A DNA stretch of 64,000 bases from Acidobacteriota bacterium (GTDB lineage: Bacteria > Acidobacteriota > Terriglobia > UBA7540), in the NCBI GenBank assembly GCA_003165315.1, contig PLSX01000112.1, positions 1 to 64,000 of the forward strand. Direction: 5' to 3'. A model generated the notes under the pieces. It saw only the letters and a list, made by a program, of their open reading frames with translations. It ran no database searches and was not told the DNA's origin. This document shows positions 9,989-19,206 of the stretch, one piece after another. Both the position numbers and the translations under genes were made by a program. Each line of letters begins with the position of its first letter. The stretch's first letter is position 1.

Positions 9989-12900
9989 CAAAAAATCGTG
10001 CTCAGTCCCTCCCCGTAAACTCCATTCGTGGAGGGCGTAATGAAAAAGTACATCTCCTGCTGATCCTCCGTTGCTTGCGCATAAGGGGGCAGGACCATCG
10101 AGGCAGAAGGCACGATTTCATAGGGCGACGTGGTGCTGGCGCGGCGCATATCCAGAAGCGTGAAGCGCACCTGGCCGTTCGCGTAATCGGGCGAGCGGCC
10201 GATGATTTCGCACGGAATATTGGTGACCCCTCGCCCGCCGCCGATGTAATCCGGAACTAATGGATGGGTAAGTGAAACCCAGTCTTTCAACTCAGGCTGA
10301 AGCGCCCCGAGTTGTGTCACCAGCTGATAAACCGGCGTGGCGAATCCATAACGCCGGAATAGTTGGTCCCCCAACAGGAAGGCTCGCAGTGAGCCCCCGC
10401 GCCCCATCTTGAGCCCCGCACTTTCCACCTGGTGGTTGTAGAGATAGCGGAAAAGGTTGTAGCTTGCCTGCTGGAGCATGGTCACGGTGCTGTTGTAAGT
10501 CCGCGCGCTGGTGTTGGTGGCGCCGTCATCAGCATCCAGGCGATAAGCGAGGGCGTTAATAACAGGCGCCAGATGGACCTCAGGAATCCCCACGATGCTG
10601 CGTTGTGTGAGGCCGAGCACCGGCGTTTGATCAGCCGGATTTTTCATCGCTTTCAACGTAAGCTGGCCTGAGGCGGTTACGACCATCACCAGACCCAGCG
10701 GTTTCAGGATCTGATCCTCCAACCAACTCCGCGCCTGTTGTGGCGACGTGATTTTGAATTCAAACCAGTCTCCCGAAAACATCGAGTCGCGAAGCGCCGT
10801 GATGCCGGTCACGTCGAGATAGGAGTTGGGATTGATCAAGGTTGAGGGGTCGCCCGCAGTGGCAGCCATCGCGAGCGGAACGTACTTGGCCCAGAATGGA
10901 TTTACCACTGCCACCAATTCGCCCGTTCCGCTGGCTCCCACGACGGCGCTCAGCGCCTGGTCCTGACCAACCCCCAGCTCGTTCTGCATGGCCGCGAGAA
11001 AAATATCCAGCGGGTTGCCGCTGACCCAGCGCGGGTTATCATTCGAGACAGCATAACTATTGGCCAGCCATTGTGCCCCATTGGGCTGCCAGGTATTCTT
11101 CTGCCCCGGCAAGAATTCTTCCGGCCCGCCGTTAGCCCAAAGAAAGGCTCCTTGCGCAAAGCGTTTGAGGTCTTCGGCTTTAAGGATGACGCGGCCGTCA
11201 GCGTCGAACCCAATTTCGGAGATTTGCATGACGTGAAGTGGAACAAAGTCGCCAATGGCGCTTTCGGGAAACCCCATGCTGAACGTCACAACCTGCCCGA
11301 TCAACGCTTCCTGCGCGGCCAGCGTGTGCAGCAATCCGCCGGGATCGATGCAGTGAATTTGCATTTGACCCACGGAACTGGAGCCGTTCTTGTCGTCGAT
11401 GGATTGTTCAGCGCCGGGCGGAACATACATGTAGGGCAACAATTGCGGCAAGCCTGAGACGGTGAGCAGCAAGCTGGGATTTGTTGCCACCAGCCACATC
11501 CATGCGGTCGGAGCGAGGGCGGGCCAAACTTCAAATTCGTAAGGTAGTCCGCGAGCCGCGAGTGAATAGGCCAACAGCGATCCGTTACCGGTCGCTTGCA
11601 ATAGGCTTGCTTGTCCCCTGATCAGCGTCGTCAACGCCGCGTCGAGGGTCGTGCCGAGGCCGGTGAAAAAGCCGGCAAGGCCGGAAATGTTATACAGCTC
11701 AAGGAGCATCAGGATCATGCCCCAGGTACCTTCCTGCCACACCGATGCGGGCGAACCGGAATACCCGCCGGGCGAATCGTTGTAGGGTTTCATTCCGCTA
11801 AATGGAGTCGTGACCTGGAAGGCTTGATTGTAGGAATTCGCGTGGTTGGAAAGAGCGATGGTCTGGTTATTCACCAGGAATGTTGTGTAAGCGAACTCCG
11901 CGCATTGCAGGGCGATGTCATCGCGCCCACTGGCGTGCGCCCAGAGAGCCGCCCAATGGCCGGAAGCGTCGAGTGCCTGGCTCGTGTCCAGCGTGTTACT
12001 GATCGCACCCTGCGCAAAGTGCCCCGGTACAACACCCGCGGGCGCTATATAGAGATTCGTGATCAGCTTGGCATCGATGCCGGCGGCTGCAGCGCTGGCA
12101 AGACCGGCAGTAGCTAGATATGAATTTGCTTGCGCAGAAGTGATTTGCCCCGTCTTTGCCAAAGTGGTTGCAGCCAACGACAGCACATGGGCAGCGCGCT
12201 CGAAGGCGAACCACAGGTCGATTTGGTGTTCGGTAGAAACGGTGGCCAACATGCCTGGGACAAATTGATAGCCCGGATTCTGGTAGCTCCCATACCCTTC
12301 GTAAAAAAGTCCGTTGGTAAGGTCCGCCGCTGTGCTTTGCAGGGTGAGAAGGAAGTTAATCATCCCTTGCAACTGAGAAATTGAGCTGAAGTCCTGCGCC
12401 ATGGGCATATAGACACAGTAGGCGTAAACCACCCAGGCCATTGAGCCGGCGCGGATGTAGGCCTGGTCCACCTGGCCGTTATAAGTGTCGTAGCTGAAGC
12501 TCAGCGAATTCGCGGGCTGCAAGGTCCCGGCGCTCAGGTTATCGAAGTAAAGGTCTGTGTTCGCTGCCGTAATTGTGAGTTTGAAGCCGGTAATCTTCGC
12601 GAGCGAATCGCTCGCGAGATTCACAATTAAAGATTCAAGATTCAAGAGCGTGGTCCGCCAAACCATCGTTCCCGGTCCGATTGGAACCGTGATGTTTGTT
12701 CCAGAAAGTGTTGCCGGGCCGGCCGCGCCACTCGTAACCTGAATGTCCGTAACCATGCCATGCGTTGTTACAACACTGATGTCGAAAACAAAGCCCGCGC
12801 CGGGAGCTTCCATATGTTCGAAGCTTAAATAAGTGTCGGCGGAATCGGGGAAGCCGCTGCCCGTGTAGGTGAACACATCACCGGCGGAGCCGGCGTGAAA

Positions 12901-14484
12901 ATCCAGAATGTTGCCATTGCCATAAGGTGGTTCTTGAGGTGTAACAGAGCTGGCCGCGATGTTCGCCACTGCCGCGCCAGTGCCTGTTTTCGACCACCGC
13001 GCTGTGGACCCATCTTCGGCGTTTTCCAGCACCAACGAAGCCAGGTACCCAGGGTTGGCGAGGAATGCATTCAGTTGGCTGATAACTTTTTCCGCCGCCG
13101 CAAAATTTCCTGCCGAGGTGTAGGCAAGGATGGCCAGGGCGGCGTCGTATATGAAGCTGCGATTTTGGATGGCGGGGATGTCTGTGGCGCCGGGATTGGG
13201 AACGAACAATGGATCACTGGTGGGAACGTCGAACGACCGCGGCAAGTCCGAATACTCCAGCTTGGCGCCCAGGGAGTCAAGGACTTCCGTCCATCCCACG
13301 ATGGGGTCGTTATAGAGAATATGCACGCTCGGATTTCCCAAGTCCGAATTCAGAATCACGGAGCTGCCGGCGCGTGCGTGGAAGCCGTCGCTTTGAACGA
13401 TGATGGGGATGTTGTCTTCCTGAAGATATTCGATGTCCGTCTTGACGTAAATTTGTGCCTTGTAGTTGGTCAGCTTGCCGCCCAGGGTGGTTCCCGCTTG
13501 CGGCATCTGGCAAACGCCCGTGTTGGTGTGAGCCAGCCAGCCGGAAGGAATGGAGGTGCCGCTCCAACCGCCTGCCGGCTGCGCCACGCTCGCTGGGTAG
13601 AGTGCCGCGAGCAGCAGGCCAGGGTGAACCCTTCCCAAGCTCCAGGTGTACCCTCCAGCGTAAGCTCCCCCTCCAACCGGAACCATGGTTTCAAGGCTGG
13701 AGCTGCCCTGGTAGTACCAAACGTCGCTATGCACAAATACATCGACCCGATATAAACCCTGGGCATTCAGCAAATTGAAGACGTACCCCATTGCTACCCA
13801 GCCAGCGTTCTGATAGCCAAGAGCAATGAGTTTCCAGATTTGGGTGTTGTCTCCCGTCAGCGCACCAAGCGTGGCCGGCCAGCTCGGAGGATTGCTGGTA
13901 TTTGCGGTAAGGCCGTTGAAGAGGGCCATCTGGACGTTGTTATTCGAATCGACAATCAACGAGCCAAAGGGGTAGTTGGCATTGGCCGTCCACTTGGCGA
14001 TCACGCCTGGCGTCTGTGGCTGCCCCGGCGTAATCCAGGTGGAAGTGGCGTTGTAAAGTAGAGTGTTTACGGACTGTTGCATCGCCGCGGTGACTTCGTA
14101 GCCGTTCACGAACAGGTTGCCCCACGGAAGCGCCTGGCCTGATTCGTTCACCGGATAGCCATCCGGACCCAATTGATTATCTGCCCATAGCCCCGGCGGC
14201 ATTGCTGCCACTATTGACTCAATGGGTGACATGGGTATCGGAGCTTCCTGCGCGCCGCTCACAGTAAGACCAGTCAAGAAATCGATCTGCGAACTGATGC
14301 CGCACTCCACGAGCCCTGTTGCGGGCTCTTCCGCCATGGCCGAGGCCGCGGCGCCTTGCGTCAGCAACGCATTGGCAAGCCAGTTTCCCGCGGGGCTCGA
14401 TTGCCGGCCATAAAGCCAGGCCAACGACTGGTTCATCGCCTGCCAAAAATTGCCAGGCCAGTATGTGGATACATTGGGCATCAT
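9988..14484 (-). CDS. Large tail hub/baseplate-type protein with an N-terminal alpha/alpha-barrel glycosidase-like region
   Basis: 1498 aa; VSTEHQIDLWFAFERAAHVL resembles six-hairpin glycosidase-like folds; C-terminal ~500 aa resembles phage tail proteins. Confidence 0.65.
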   Translation of the reverse strand: MMPNVSTYWPGNFWQAMNQSLAWLYGRQSSPAGNWLANALLTQGAAASAMAEEPATGLVECGISSQIDFLTGLTVSGAQEAPIPMSPIESIVAAMPPGLWADNQLGPDGYPVNESGQALPWGNLFVNGYEVTAAMQQSVNTLLYNATSTWITPGQPQTPGVIAKWTANANYPFGSLIVDSNNNVQMALFNGLTANTSNPPSWPATLGALTGDNTQIWKLIALGYQNAGWVAMGYVFNLLNAQGLYRVDVFVHSDVWYYQGSSSLETMVPVGGGAYAGGYTWSLGRVHPGLLLAALYPASVAQPAGGWSGTSIPSGWLAHTNTGVCQMPQAGTTLGGKLTNYKAQIYVKTDIEYLQEDNIPIIVQSDGFHARAGSSVILNSDLGNPSVHILYNDPIVGWTEVLDSLGAKLEYSDLPRSFDVPTSDPLFVPNPGATDIPAIQNRSFIYDAALAILAYTSAGNFAAAEKVISQLNAFLANPGYLASLVLENAEDGSTARWSKTGTGAAVANIAASSVTPQEPPYGNGNILDFHAGSAGDVFTYTGSGFPDSADTYLSFEHMEAPGAGFVFDISVVTTHGMVTDIQVTSGAAGPATLSGTNITVPIGPGTMVWRTTLLNLESLIVNLASDSLAKITGFKLTITAANTDLYFDNLSAGTLQPANSLSFSYDTYNGQVDQAYIRAGSMAWVVYAYCVYMPMAQDFSSISQLQGMINFLLTLQSTAADLTNGLFYEGYGSYQNPGYQFVPGMLATVSTEHQIDLWFAFERAAHVLSLAATTLAKTGQITSAQANSYLATAGLASAAAAGIDAKLITNLYIAPAGVVPGHFAQGAISNTLDTSQALDASGHWAALWAHASGRDDIALQCAEFAYTTFLVNNQTIALSNHANSYNQAFQVTTPFSGMKPYNDSPGGYSGSPASVWQEGTWGMILMLLELYNISGLAGFFTGLGTTLDAALTTLIRGQASLLQATGNGSLLAYSLAARGLPYEFEVWPALAPTAWMWLVATNPSLLLTVSGLPQLLPYMYVPPGAEQSIDDKNGSSSVGQMQIHCIDPGGLLHTLAAQEALIGQVVTFSMGFPESAIGDFVPLHVMQISEIGFDADGRVILKAEDLKRFAQGAFLWANGGPEEFLPGQKNTWQPNGAQWLANSYAVSNDNPRWVSGNPLDIFLAAMQNELGVGQDQALSAVVGASGTGELVAVVNPFWAKYVPLAMAATAGDPSTLINPNSYLDVTGITALRDSMFSGDWFEFKITSPQQARSWLEDQILKPLGLVMVVTASGQLTLKAMKNPADQTPVLGLTQRSIVGIPEVHLAPVINALAYRLDADDGATNTSARTYNSTVTMLQQASYNLFRYLYNHQVESAGLKMGRGGSLRAFLLGDQLFRRYGFATPVYQLVTQLGALQPELKDWVSLTHPLVPDYIGGGRGVTNIPCEIIGRSPDYANGQVRFTLLDMRRASTTSPYEIVPSASMVLPPYAQATEDQQEMYFFITPSTNGVYGEGLSTIF

Positions 14485-14493
14485 TCACTCGTG

Positions 14494-14560
14494 TTGGGTA
14501 GGCAGTAGGCAGCAAACGTGCCCTGCTGCCCACTGCCTACTGCCTTCTGCCTACTCTGCT
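14494..14560. repeat. Heptamer palindrome, flavour GTAGGCA
   Basis: GTAGGCA GTAGGCA GCA / TGC CTGCCCA CTGCCTA CTGCCTT CTGCCTA. Confidence 0.8.
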
Positions 14561-14743
14561 TTAGGTTCCCCACCCGCCAATTCCCCACGTCATCACCCCG
14601 TATCCCGATTGGGTGAGTGACTGGATTTGCGACTGCGTGAAGCTGGCGAGCACAATTCCGAATTGGGGGATTTGCAAAATATACAAAGGCTGCTTCTGCG
14701 GCGAAGTCAGGCCGAATTGCCAGATTTGATTGCCAGAAATCAT
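14561..14743 (-). CDS. Small phage tail-associated protein
   Basis: 60 aa ORF in the phage array, hydrophobic/Gly-Trp-rich C-terminus (YGVMTWGIGGWGT); preferred over the overlapping 14481..14753 frame. Confidence 0.45.
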   Translation of the reverse strand: MISGNQIWQFGLTSPQKQPLYILQIPQFGIVLASFTQSQIQSLTQSGYGVMTWGIGGWGT

Positions 14744-14755
14744 CGGTCACCATGA

Positions 14756-14860
14756 CAGTTGAAACTGTCGAAAAGCCAAAGAAGTTGCAAGATTCTGCTC
14801 CTCGTGCATTTTCCCTCTATCAACTTCTTCGACTCTTCGACTTTTCAACCTCTTTCACGT
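14756..14860. repeat. Heptamer-type palindrome, flavour GTCGAAA
   Basis: gttgaaactgtcgaaaagccaaagaagttg ... caacttcttcgactcttcgacttttcaacc. Confidence 0.7.
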
Positions 14861-15238
14861 GATTACTTGTCTAAACTTCAAATGAAAGCTGTACTGCCCC
14901 GCTGCCTTATAGGCTGCCGTCCAGTTTGTGTCCTCAAGCCAGTAATTGGTATAGAGGGATTGTGAGCTGTCGGGATAATAGGCAAAAACTCCGCCCTGCA
15001 GCGCAAAACTCATGAATTGCGCCCACCCCGCCACGTCGCCGCCAGCGCCCACCCATTCCAGATCGAGATCAAGGAAATTATCGATGCGTTCAAGCACGGA
15101 TTCACGCACGCCGCTCGAGGCCACGTTATCGTGCCGGATAGCCACGGCGGAATAAGCCGGTACGCGCCGGGGCGGCCGCTGGAACAAGAGCGTCGTCGAA
15201 CCAGTGCCGTAGGGATAAACGATTGCTGGATTTGCCAT
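14855..15238 (-). CDS. Phage tail protein, hypothetical
   Basis: 127 aa; position between tape-measure-like gene and tail hub. Confidence 0.6.
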   Translation of the reverse strand: MANPAIVYPYGTGSTTLLFQRPPRRVPAYSAVAIRHDNVASSGVRESVLERIDNFLDLDLEWVGAGGDVAGWAQFMSFALQGGVFAYYPDSSQSLYTNYWLEDTNWTAAYKAAGQYSFHLKFRQVIT

Positions 15239-15248
15239 ATTAATCCTT

Positions 15249-15331
15249 AGGTCTCAGGTGTCGGGTGCCAGGTGTCAGGCAAGCGCAAAAGCCTTGGACC
15301 TGACACCTGATACCTGGTACCCGACACTTCC
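15249..15331. repeat. Heptamer palindrome, flavour AGGTGTC
   Basis: aggtgtcgggtgccaggtgtcagg / cctgacacctgatacctggtacccgacact. Confidence 0.85.
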
Positions 15332-15334
15332 TCT

Positions 15335-16165
15335 TTAATGTCCTACCGGACTACCGCGTTGCGCGCTGGTTGCCGTCACGTTCACTCCTCGCGAAACGGC
15401 CCCGTTTACGGCGCTAGCGACGTAGTTTTCAAAATCCTGGGTGCCGCGAATAATCACCACGCCTGATCCTCTGAATCGCGAGGAGGCTCCGGCCGCACCC
15501 GGGGCCAGAGCTGCGGAATCCGGAATCCGCGATCCGGAATCGCCGAGAGCGCCGAGCCCTGAATCGCGAGACCCGCCGCCACCGCCTCCCGCGCTCCGCC
15601 GATGCCCGCCCGTACCGGCGAGCAGGGCATATTGGGCCGCCGCCTCAAAGTGGAGGCCGGCGGCCATGATGGCGGCGGGGTTGGGAGGCCACGATCCCTC
15701 CGCCAGCAGTGCGATGCCGCGCGCCGTCTCCCAAACCGCCTCCACTCCCGCCTGGGCCTTGCGTCCTGCAATCAAGCCGGCGAGCCCACTGGTCATCAAC
15801 TCCGCGCCAGCTGCTGTTTGTGAGCGCAGGGCAAGAGCCGCGCGTTGGACGGCACTCGTTTGCAAATCAGTCTGGGCCGTCGTCGATGTTATCTCTGGCG
15901 TTAGGGCGCGGAAGGCCTCGTGCATCTGGCGGATGGGCGCCACCGCTATCTGGCTTTGGTTGTGCAAACGGGAAAAGATCGCGATGGAATCCTGCTGGGC
16001 CTTTGCGGCCTTTAGAATTTCTTCCGTATTTTCCCTCATGGCCTTGGAGTCCTTCTCCAGCCCGGCGGAAGACGACTCAAGAATTTTCAACGCCGACTGC
16101 GCACGCTGAGGATGTGCACCGAGTTGCAGCAGCAAGCTGAGGATGTTGTTTCCACCTTGTCCCAT
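15335..16165 (-). CDS. Short tape-measure-like / tail assembly protein
   Basis: 276 aa, helical Ala/Gln-rich; position after tail chaperone region; contains R/S/D/P/G-rich insert GSRDSGLGALGDSGSRIPDSA. Confidence 0.5.
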   Translation of the reverse strand: MGQGGNNILSLLLQLGAHPQRAQSALKILESSSAGLEKDSKAMRENTEEILKAAKAQQDSIAIFSRLHNQSQIAVAPIRQMHEAFRALTPEITSTTAQTDLQTSAVQRAALALRSQTAAGAELMTSGLAGLIAGRKAQAGVEAVWETARGIALLAEGSWPPNPAAIMAAGLHFEAAAQYALLAGTGGHRRSAGGGGGGSRDSGLGALGDSGSRIPDSAALAPGAAGASSRFRGSGVVIIRGTQDFENYVASAVNGAVSRGVNVTATSAQRGSPVGH

Positions 16166-16277
16166 TTTTAGCTCTCACTTTCAGGTTTCGGCGATCAGCG
16201 TGCCCTTGTCTCTCATCAGCAGTCCGGTTGCTAAGGGCGACGGGCATGCGACCACGAACCACTGACATCTTTTCCCG

Positions 16278-16571
16278 TCACCACTCGAGTACATTCTCTT
16301 CCTTGTCAAACTCGCCATGCTCTCGCGCGGCAAGGGTCTCAGCCGCGGTGCAGTCCACCAGATAAGCCGGCATGCCCGTGAGTTCCAGAAGCTCGCTCGG
16401 CCGGCAAAAGCTCCGTTTTGCCACTTCCGCCAGGTACAGAACCCGCTCCTTGTCCCCCAGGAAATCGCCCGAGGTCTTCAGTCGAGGTGACAGGTGACAG
16501 GTTACAGGTTGCAGGGATCTCATCCCTGTTCCCTGTAACCTGTGACCTGTTCCCTGAACTGAACACCTCAC
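16278..16571 (-). CDS. C-terminal part of tail assembly chaperone-like gene (frame-shifted relative to upstream ORF)
   Basis: TSGDFLGDKERVLYLAEVAKRSFCRPSELLEL is in a different frame from the 16339..16923 ORF; annotated start is GTG inside a palindrome. Confidence 0.45.
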   Translation of the reverse strand: MRCSVQGTGHRLQGTGMRSLQPVTCHLSPRLKTSGDFLGDKERVLYLAEVAKRSFCRPSELLELTGMPAYLVDCTAAETLAAREHGEFDKEENVLEW

Positions 16572-16923
16572 CTCGCAGCCAGAGGAATACGAACTTCAGA
16601 TCATCGATCAGAATATCGGCCAGGCCGATCTCATCTGCTGTGGGAGTCGCCGCGAAGCGGGGTTGCACAAACAAGCGCGTGAGTGTCGCAGACAGCCACT
16701 GGGTAAACGCCTCAACGTCTTCCACCTTAACTTCCTCGGGCTTGGCGTCGGTAACCCGGGCTTGCAGCAATGTACCCGTTCGCCCCATTTCGAGCGCGGC
16801 AAACACGGGAGGCCGGCAGAGCAAGACGGTTAAGCCGCTCGCGGGAAGTGCTACCCTTTCGACATTCGAGTGCTCTATAGCTCGCTTGAAATCTTCCGAC
16901 TTGGCAATACAGTCATCAGGCAT
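16339..16923 (-). CDS. Tail assembly chaperone-like protein, N-terminal part
   Basis: ORF 16339..17019, ATG at 16923 (MPDDCIAKSEDFKRAIEHS); reading frame after LWLRGEV runs through a palindrome. Confidence 0.5.
   Translation of the reverse strand: MPDDCIAKSEDFKRAIEHSNVERVALPASGLTVLLCRPPVFAALEMGRTGTLLQARVTDAKPEEVKVEDVEAFTQWLSATLTRLFVQPRFAATPTADEIGLADILIDDLKFVFLWLRGEVFSSGNRSQVTGNRDEIPATCNLSPVTSTEDLGRFPGGQGAGSVPGGSGKTELLPAERASGTHGHAGLSGGLHRG
16486..16566. repeat. Heptamer palindrome, flavour AGGTTAC
   Basis: aggtgacaggtgacaggttacaggttgcaggg / ccctgttccctgtaacctgtgacctgttccct. Confidence 0.85.
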
Positions 16924-16937
16924 TACAACCTCGTCAC

Positions 16938-17030
16938 TATTGCCCTTTGCGCTTTGATTTTTGCCTTTTGACTTCTGGCATTTAGAAATGCAAGTCAAAA
17001 GGCAAAGCGCCGAGGCCAAGAGGTAAAACC
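16938..17030. repeat. Heptamer palindrome, flavour TTTTGCC
   Basis: TTGCCCT TTGCGCT TTGATTT TTGCCTT TTGACTT / aagtcaaaaggcaaagc. Confidence 0.8.
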
Positions 17031-17035
17031 GAAAC

Positions 17036-17824
17036 CTAAACCTGCCGATAGACCTTCCCCCCTCGGTCCCCCACGGGTCGATTCAGGTCCGCGATCGCTT
17101 GAAAGGTGATCTTGTAGGTTGTCTCTTTGCCGCGCTGGAACGGCAGCTTCACCGTCTCTTTTTGATAGGCGCGATAGATTTGTGAAACGACAAACTTCAG
17201 CGTCTGGTCCTTGCGTTTGGAAATCAGCAACACACTATATTTGGGCACCGGCTTCAGGCCACCAAAAGCGATCTCCTCGTAGGTTTGTGCGCCCGCCGGC
17301 AGCGCCGTGTCGGTGCCAGTGGCGTAGGTGCCGTGGGGAACGAAAAGCTGAAGCTTGTTGCAGTCGGACTCCTTTAAGGTGACCGCGATCGAATCCACTT
17401 CACCCGTCATGACAGCATCGATGGGCAGCGTTTCCTGGTCGGCAGTGGTCTCTTCAACCTTGGCTCCTATATCGAGATCCGTGGCGCCTTCCAGCGCCCC
17501 GGCAAAAAGGTATGCCGGCGCCAGTGCCGCGCACGTCCAGACCACGGTGGCGCCGTCGGAGGTTGTCGCTCCGAGTGCGGTTCCCCAGGCACCGGGCGCG
17601 CTCGTATAGGTGGTGCCGCCCGTCGTGCACTCCTGCACGTTGCCGTTTGAGTCCACGATCATCTGCCCAGCGGTGACGGTTTGCCCCGCTGCCCATGCAG
17701 GTTGCAGGGGCGTGCCATCGGTTCCGATGATGTGCCGCTTGCCGCTGGCCGGCGCGCAGACGTTTAAATAGATCCAGCCCGGGCCTTGGTGAATCAGGGT
17801 TGGTGTGGGTGTTCCGAGTGCCAT
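17036..17824 (-). CDS. Tail tube/major tail-like protein with inserted W..G...D.NGN.Q..DG..W domain
   Basis: ATG at 17824 (MALGTPTPTLIHQGPG); the ORF upstream of it is repeat-derived; position after capsid/neck genes. Confidence 0.65.
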   Translation of the reverse strand: MALGTPTPTLIHQGPGWIYLNVCAPASGKRHIIGTDGTPLQPAWAAGQTVTAGQMIVDSNGNVQECTTGGTTYTSAPGAWGTALGATTSDGATVVWTCAALAPAYLFAGALEGATDLDIGAKVEETTADQETLPIDAVMTGEVDSIAVTLKESDCNKLQLFVPHGTYATGTDTALPAGAQTYEEIAFGGLKPVPKYSVLLISKRKDQTLKFVVSQIYRAYQKETVKLPFQRGKETTYKITFQAIADLNRPVGDRGGKVYRQV

Positions 17825-17831
17825 GATGTCT

Positions 17832-17930
17832 CCTTCACTTTTGCCTTTTGCGTTTTGACTTTTGATTTGCTCCGGCCCCAGGGAAGAACAAGGCAAAAGG
17901 CAAAACGCAAAAGTCAAATGGCAAAAGTTA
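17832..17930. repeat. Heptamer palindrome, flavour TTTTGCC
   Basis: cttttgccttttgcgttttgacttttg / caaggcaaaaggcaaaacgcaaaagtcaaatggcaaaag. Confidence 0.88.
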
Positions 17931-18500
17931 CGTTTCCTCTAATTCAAACACCACCGTCAAAGTCACACGCATGATGGGCGCATCCACCTCGGGTACGTTG
18001 ACTTTGGCGGGGGCATGCGATTCCACAAAAACGTCGTTCACGGCTCCCGAGGCATTCGGCGCCGTTTCTCCGCTGGGTACCGTCTCGTGTTGAATGGGCA
18101 GGGAGGTGGTCCAATCGCCGAGTGACGGCCAGGGGCCGGCGCTGGTGATCATCATGTCGAGAAGGCGCGCGTAATCCTGCGCATCCTCCTGGGCCATCTC
18201 CAAATCATATTGGCCAGTGTCGAGAGCCAGGCTAATTCGGACTTCGTGGTGCCGTGTTGCCTTGTCATCATCGCGATTGAAATTCGTGGGACCTATTTCC
18301 AGAAAGAGCCACGGCCAACTGGTGCGCGAACCGGGTCCCTTGTGGAATTCCGCAATGGGGCTGAGCGGTTGGTTCCCGTCCACTGCGCGCGCGGCATTGA
18401 TGACGGCGAGCGCGGCAGCTTGATCGCGCTGAATAATCGCGATCATTTGATTAACCAGCGGCTTGGCGAAATGTGCTTGATAAGCTTGCGTCCAAGGCAT
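17928..18500 (-). CDS. Tail completion/minor tail protein (Mu gp37-like position)
   Basis: 190 aa, synteny. Confidence 0.5.
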   Translation of the reverse strand: MPWTQAYQAHFAKPLVNQMIAIIQRDQAAALAVINAARAVDGNQPLSPIAEFHKGPGSRTSWPWLFLEIGPTNFNRDDDKATRHHEVRISLALDTGQYDLEMAQEDAQDYARLLDMMITSAGPWPSLGDWTTSLPIQHETVPSGETAPNASGAVNDVFVESHAPAKVNVPEVDAPIMRVTLTVVFELEET

Positions 18501-18502
18501 TG

Positions 18503-18592
18503 TTAGCTCTCAGTCATCAGCTCCCAGCTAAAGCGATGGCCAGGCCCTTCCGGGCACTAACTGACGGCTGATAGCTGGAAGCTTCCTTTCAA
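18503..18592. repeat. Heptamer palindrome, flavour CAGCTAT
   Basis: AGCTCTC AGTCATC AGCTCCC AGCTAAA / gacggctgatagctggaagctt. Confidence 0.75.
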
Positions 18593-19122
18593 AATTCCCT
18601 TCGGTCCCACTTCTTAAAAACGTTCGTTGAACTCTCACCCGACGTGTCGTCAGGATACTGGTCCCCGCCAGCCACGCCGCCCAGTTGCGCGCGCGGGGTT
18701 TCCACTTTGGCGAGAGGGTCGAAAAGGTAGTCGTAATCTCCGCCCTCGGCCTGCGGTTTGCCGTCCGGATCGCGGGCGTTGAGCTTGTTGGACAGTTCAT
18801 GAAACTGGTCCTCAAAGCTCTTCGCCACGTGGGCAGCAGCGGCAATTCCAGAGGTTTCAAACACCTCGGCAAGTTGGGCGCAGGCGCCATACCGGTTGAT
18901 CTTTTCCAGTAGGTTCAATTGGTCTGTAGCGAATGCGCCCTGCCAGGCGGTGAATCCCAGGCTTGAATAGGCTTCCTGGAAGCGTCGTTGCAGGATGGCG
19001 TCAATTTCCCCCGCCACGTCATCGATGAATGTCTGGATGAGCGTGTTGGAGGGCCCCTTGACGCCGTTCTGGGTGAAGCTCGGAAACATGCCGGCAACTT
19101 GAGTGACTGTCGTATATGACAT
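18589..19122 (-). CDS. DUF1320-like (Mu gp36-like) head-tail protein
   Basis: MSYTTVTQVAGMFPSF...FIDDVAGEIDAILQRRFQEAY pattern. Confidence 0.65.
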   Translation of the reverse strand: MSYTTVTQVAGMFPSFTQNGVKGPSNTLIQTFIDDVAGEIDAILQRRFQEAYSSLGFTAWQGAFATDQLNLLEKINRYGACAQLAEVFETSGIAAAAHVAKSFEDQFHELSNKLNARDPDGKPQAEGGDYDYLFDPLAKVETPRAQLGGVAGGDQYPDDTSGESSTNVFKKWDRREF

Positions 19123-19129
19123 GGAAACT

Positions 19130-19206
19130 CCAGCCTGTCAGCTATCAGCTCCCAGCAATCAGCCAGACCTTTAAGCTGACCGCTGAGTGCTGATTGCTGA
19201 ACGCTA
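19130..19206. repeat. Heptamer palindrome, flavour CAGCTAT
   Basis: gtcagctatcagctcccagcaatcagc / gctgaccgctgagtgctgattgctgaacgct. Confidence 0.82.

Noticed and set aside
12895-13755. 286-aa plus-strand ORF antisense to the tail hub gene
   Set aside because: Low-complexity Arg/Gly-rich translation, opposite to a convincing long CDS; typical GC-driven shadow ORF.
15249-15331. Reading each heptamer palindrome as a simple Rho-independent terminator
   Set aside because: Most lack a T-run on either strand and several lie inside ORFs, so standard terminator identity is not supported, although attenuation is still possible.
15441-16109. 222-aa plus-strand ORF antisense to the tape-measure-like gene
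   Set aside because: Pro/Ala/Arg-rich shadow ORF with no recognisable motif; the minus-strand protein is more protein-like and fits synteny.
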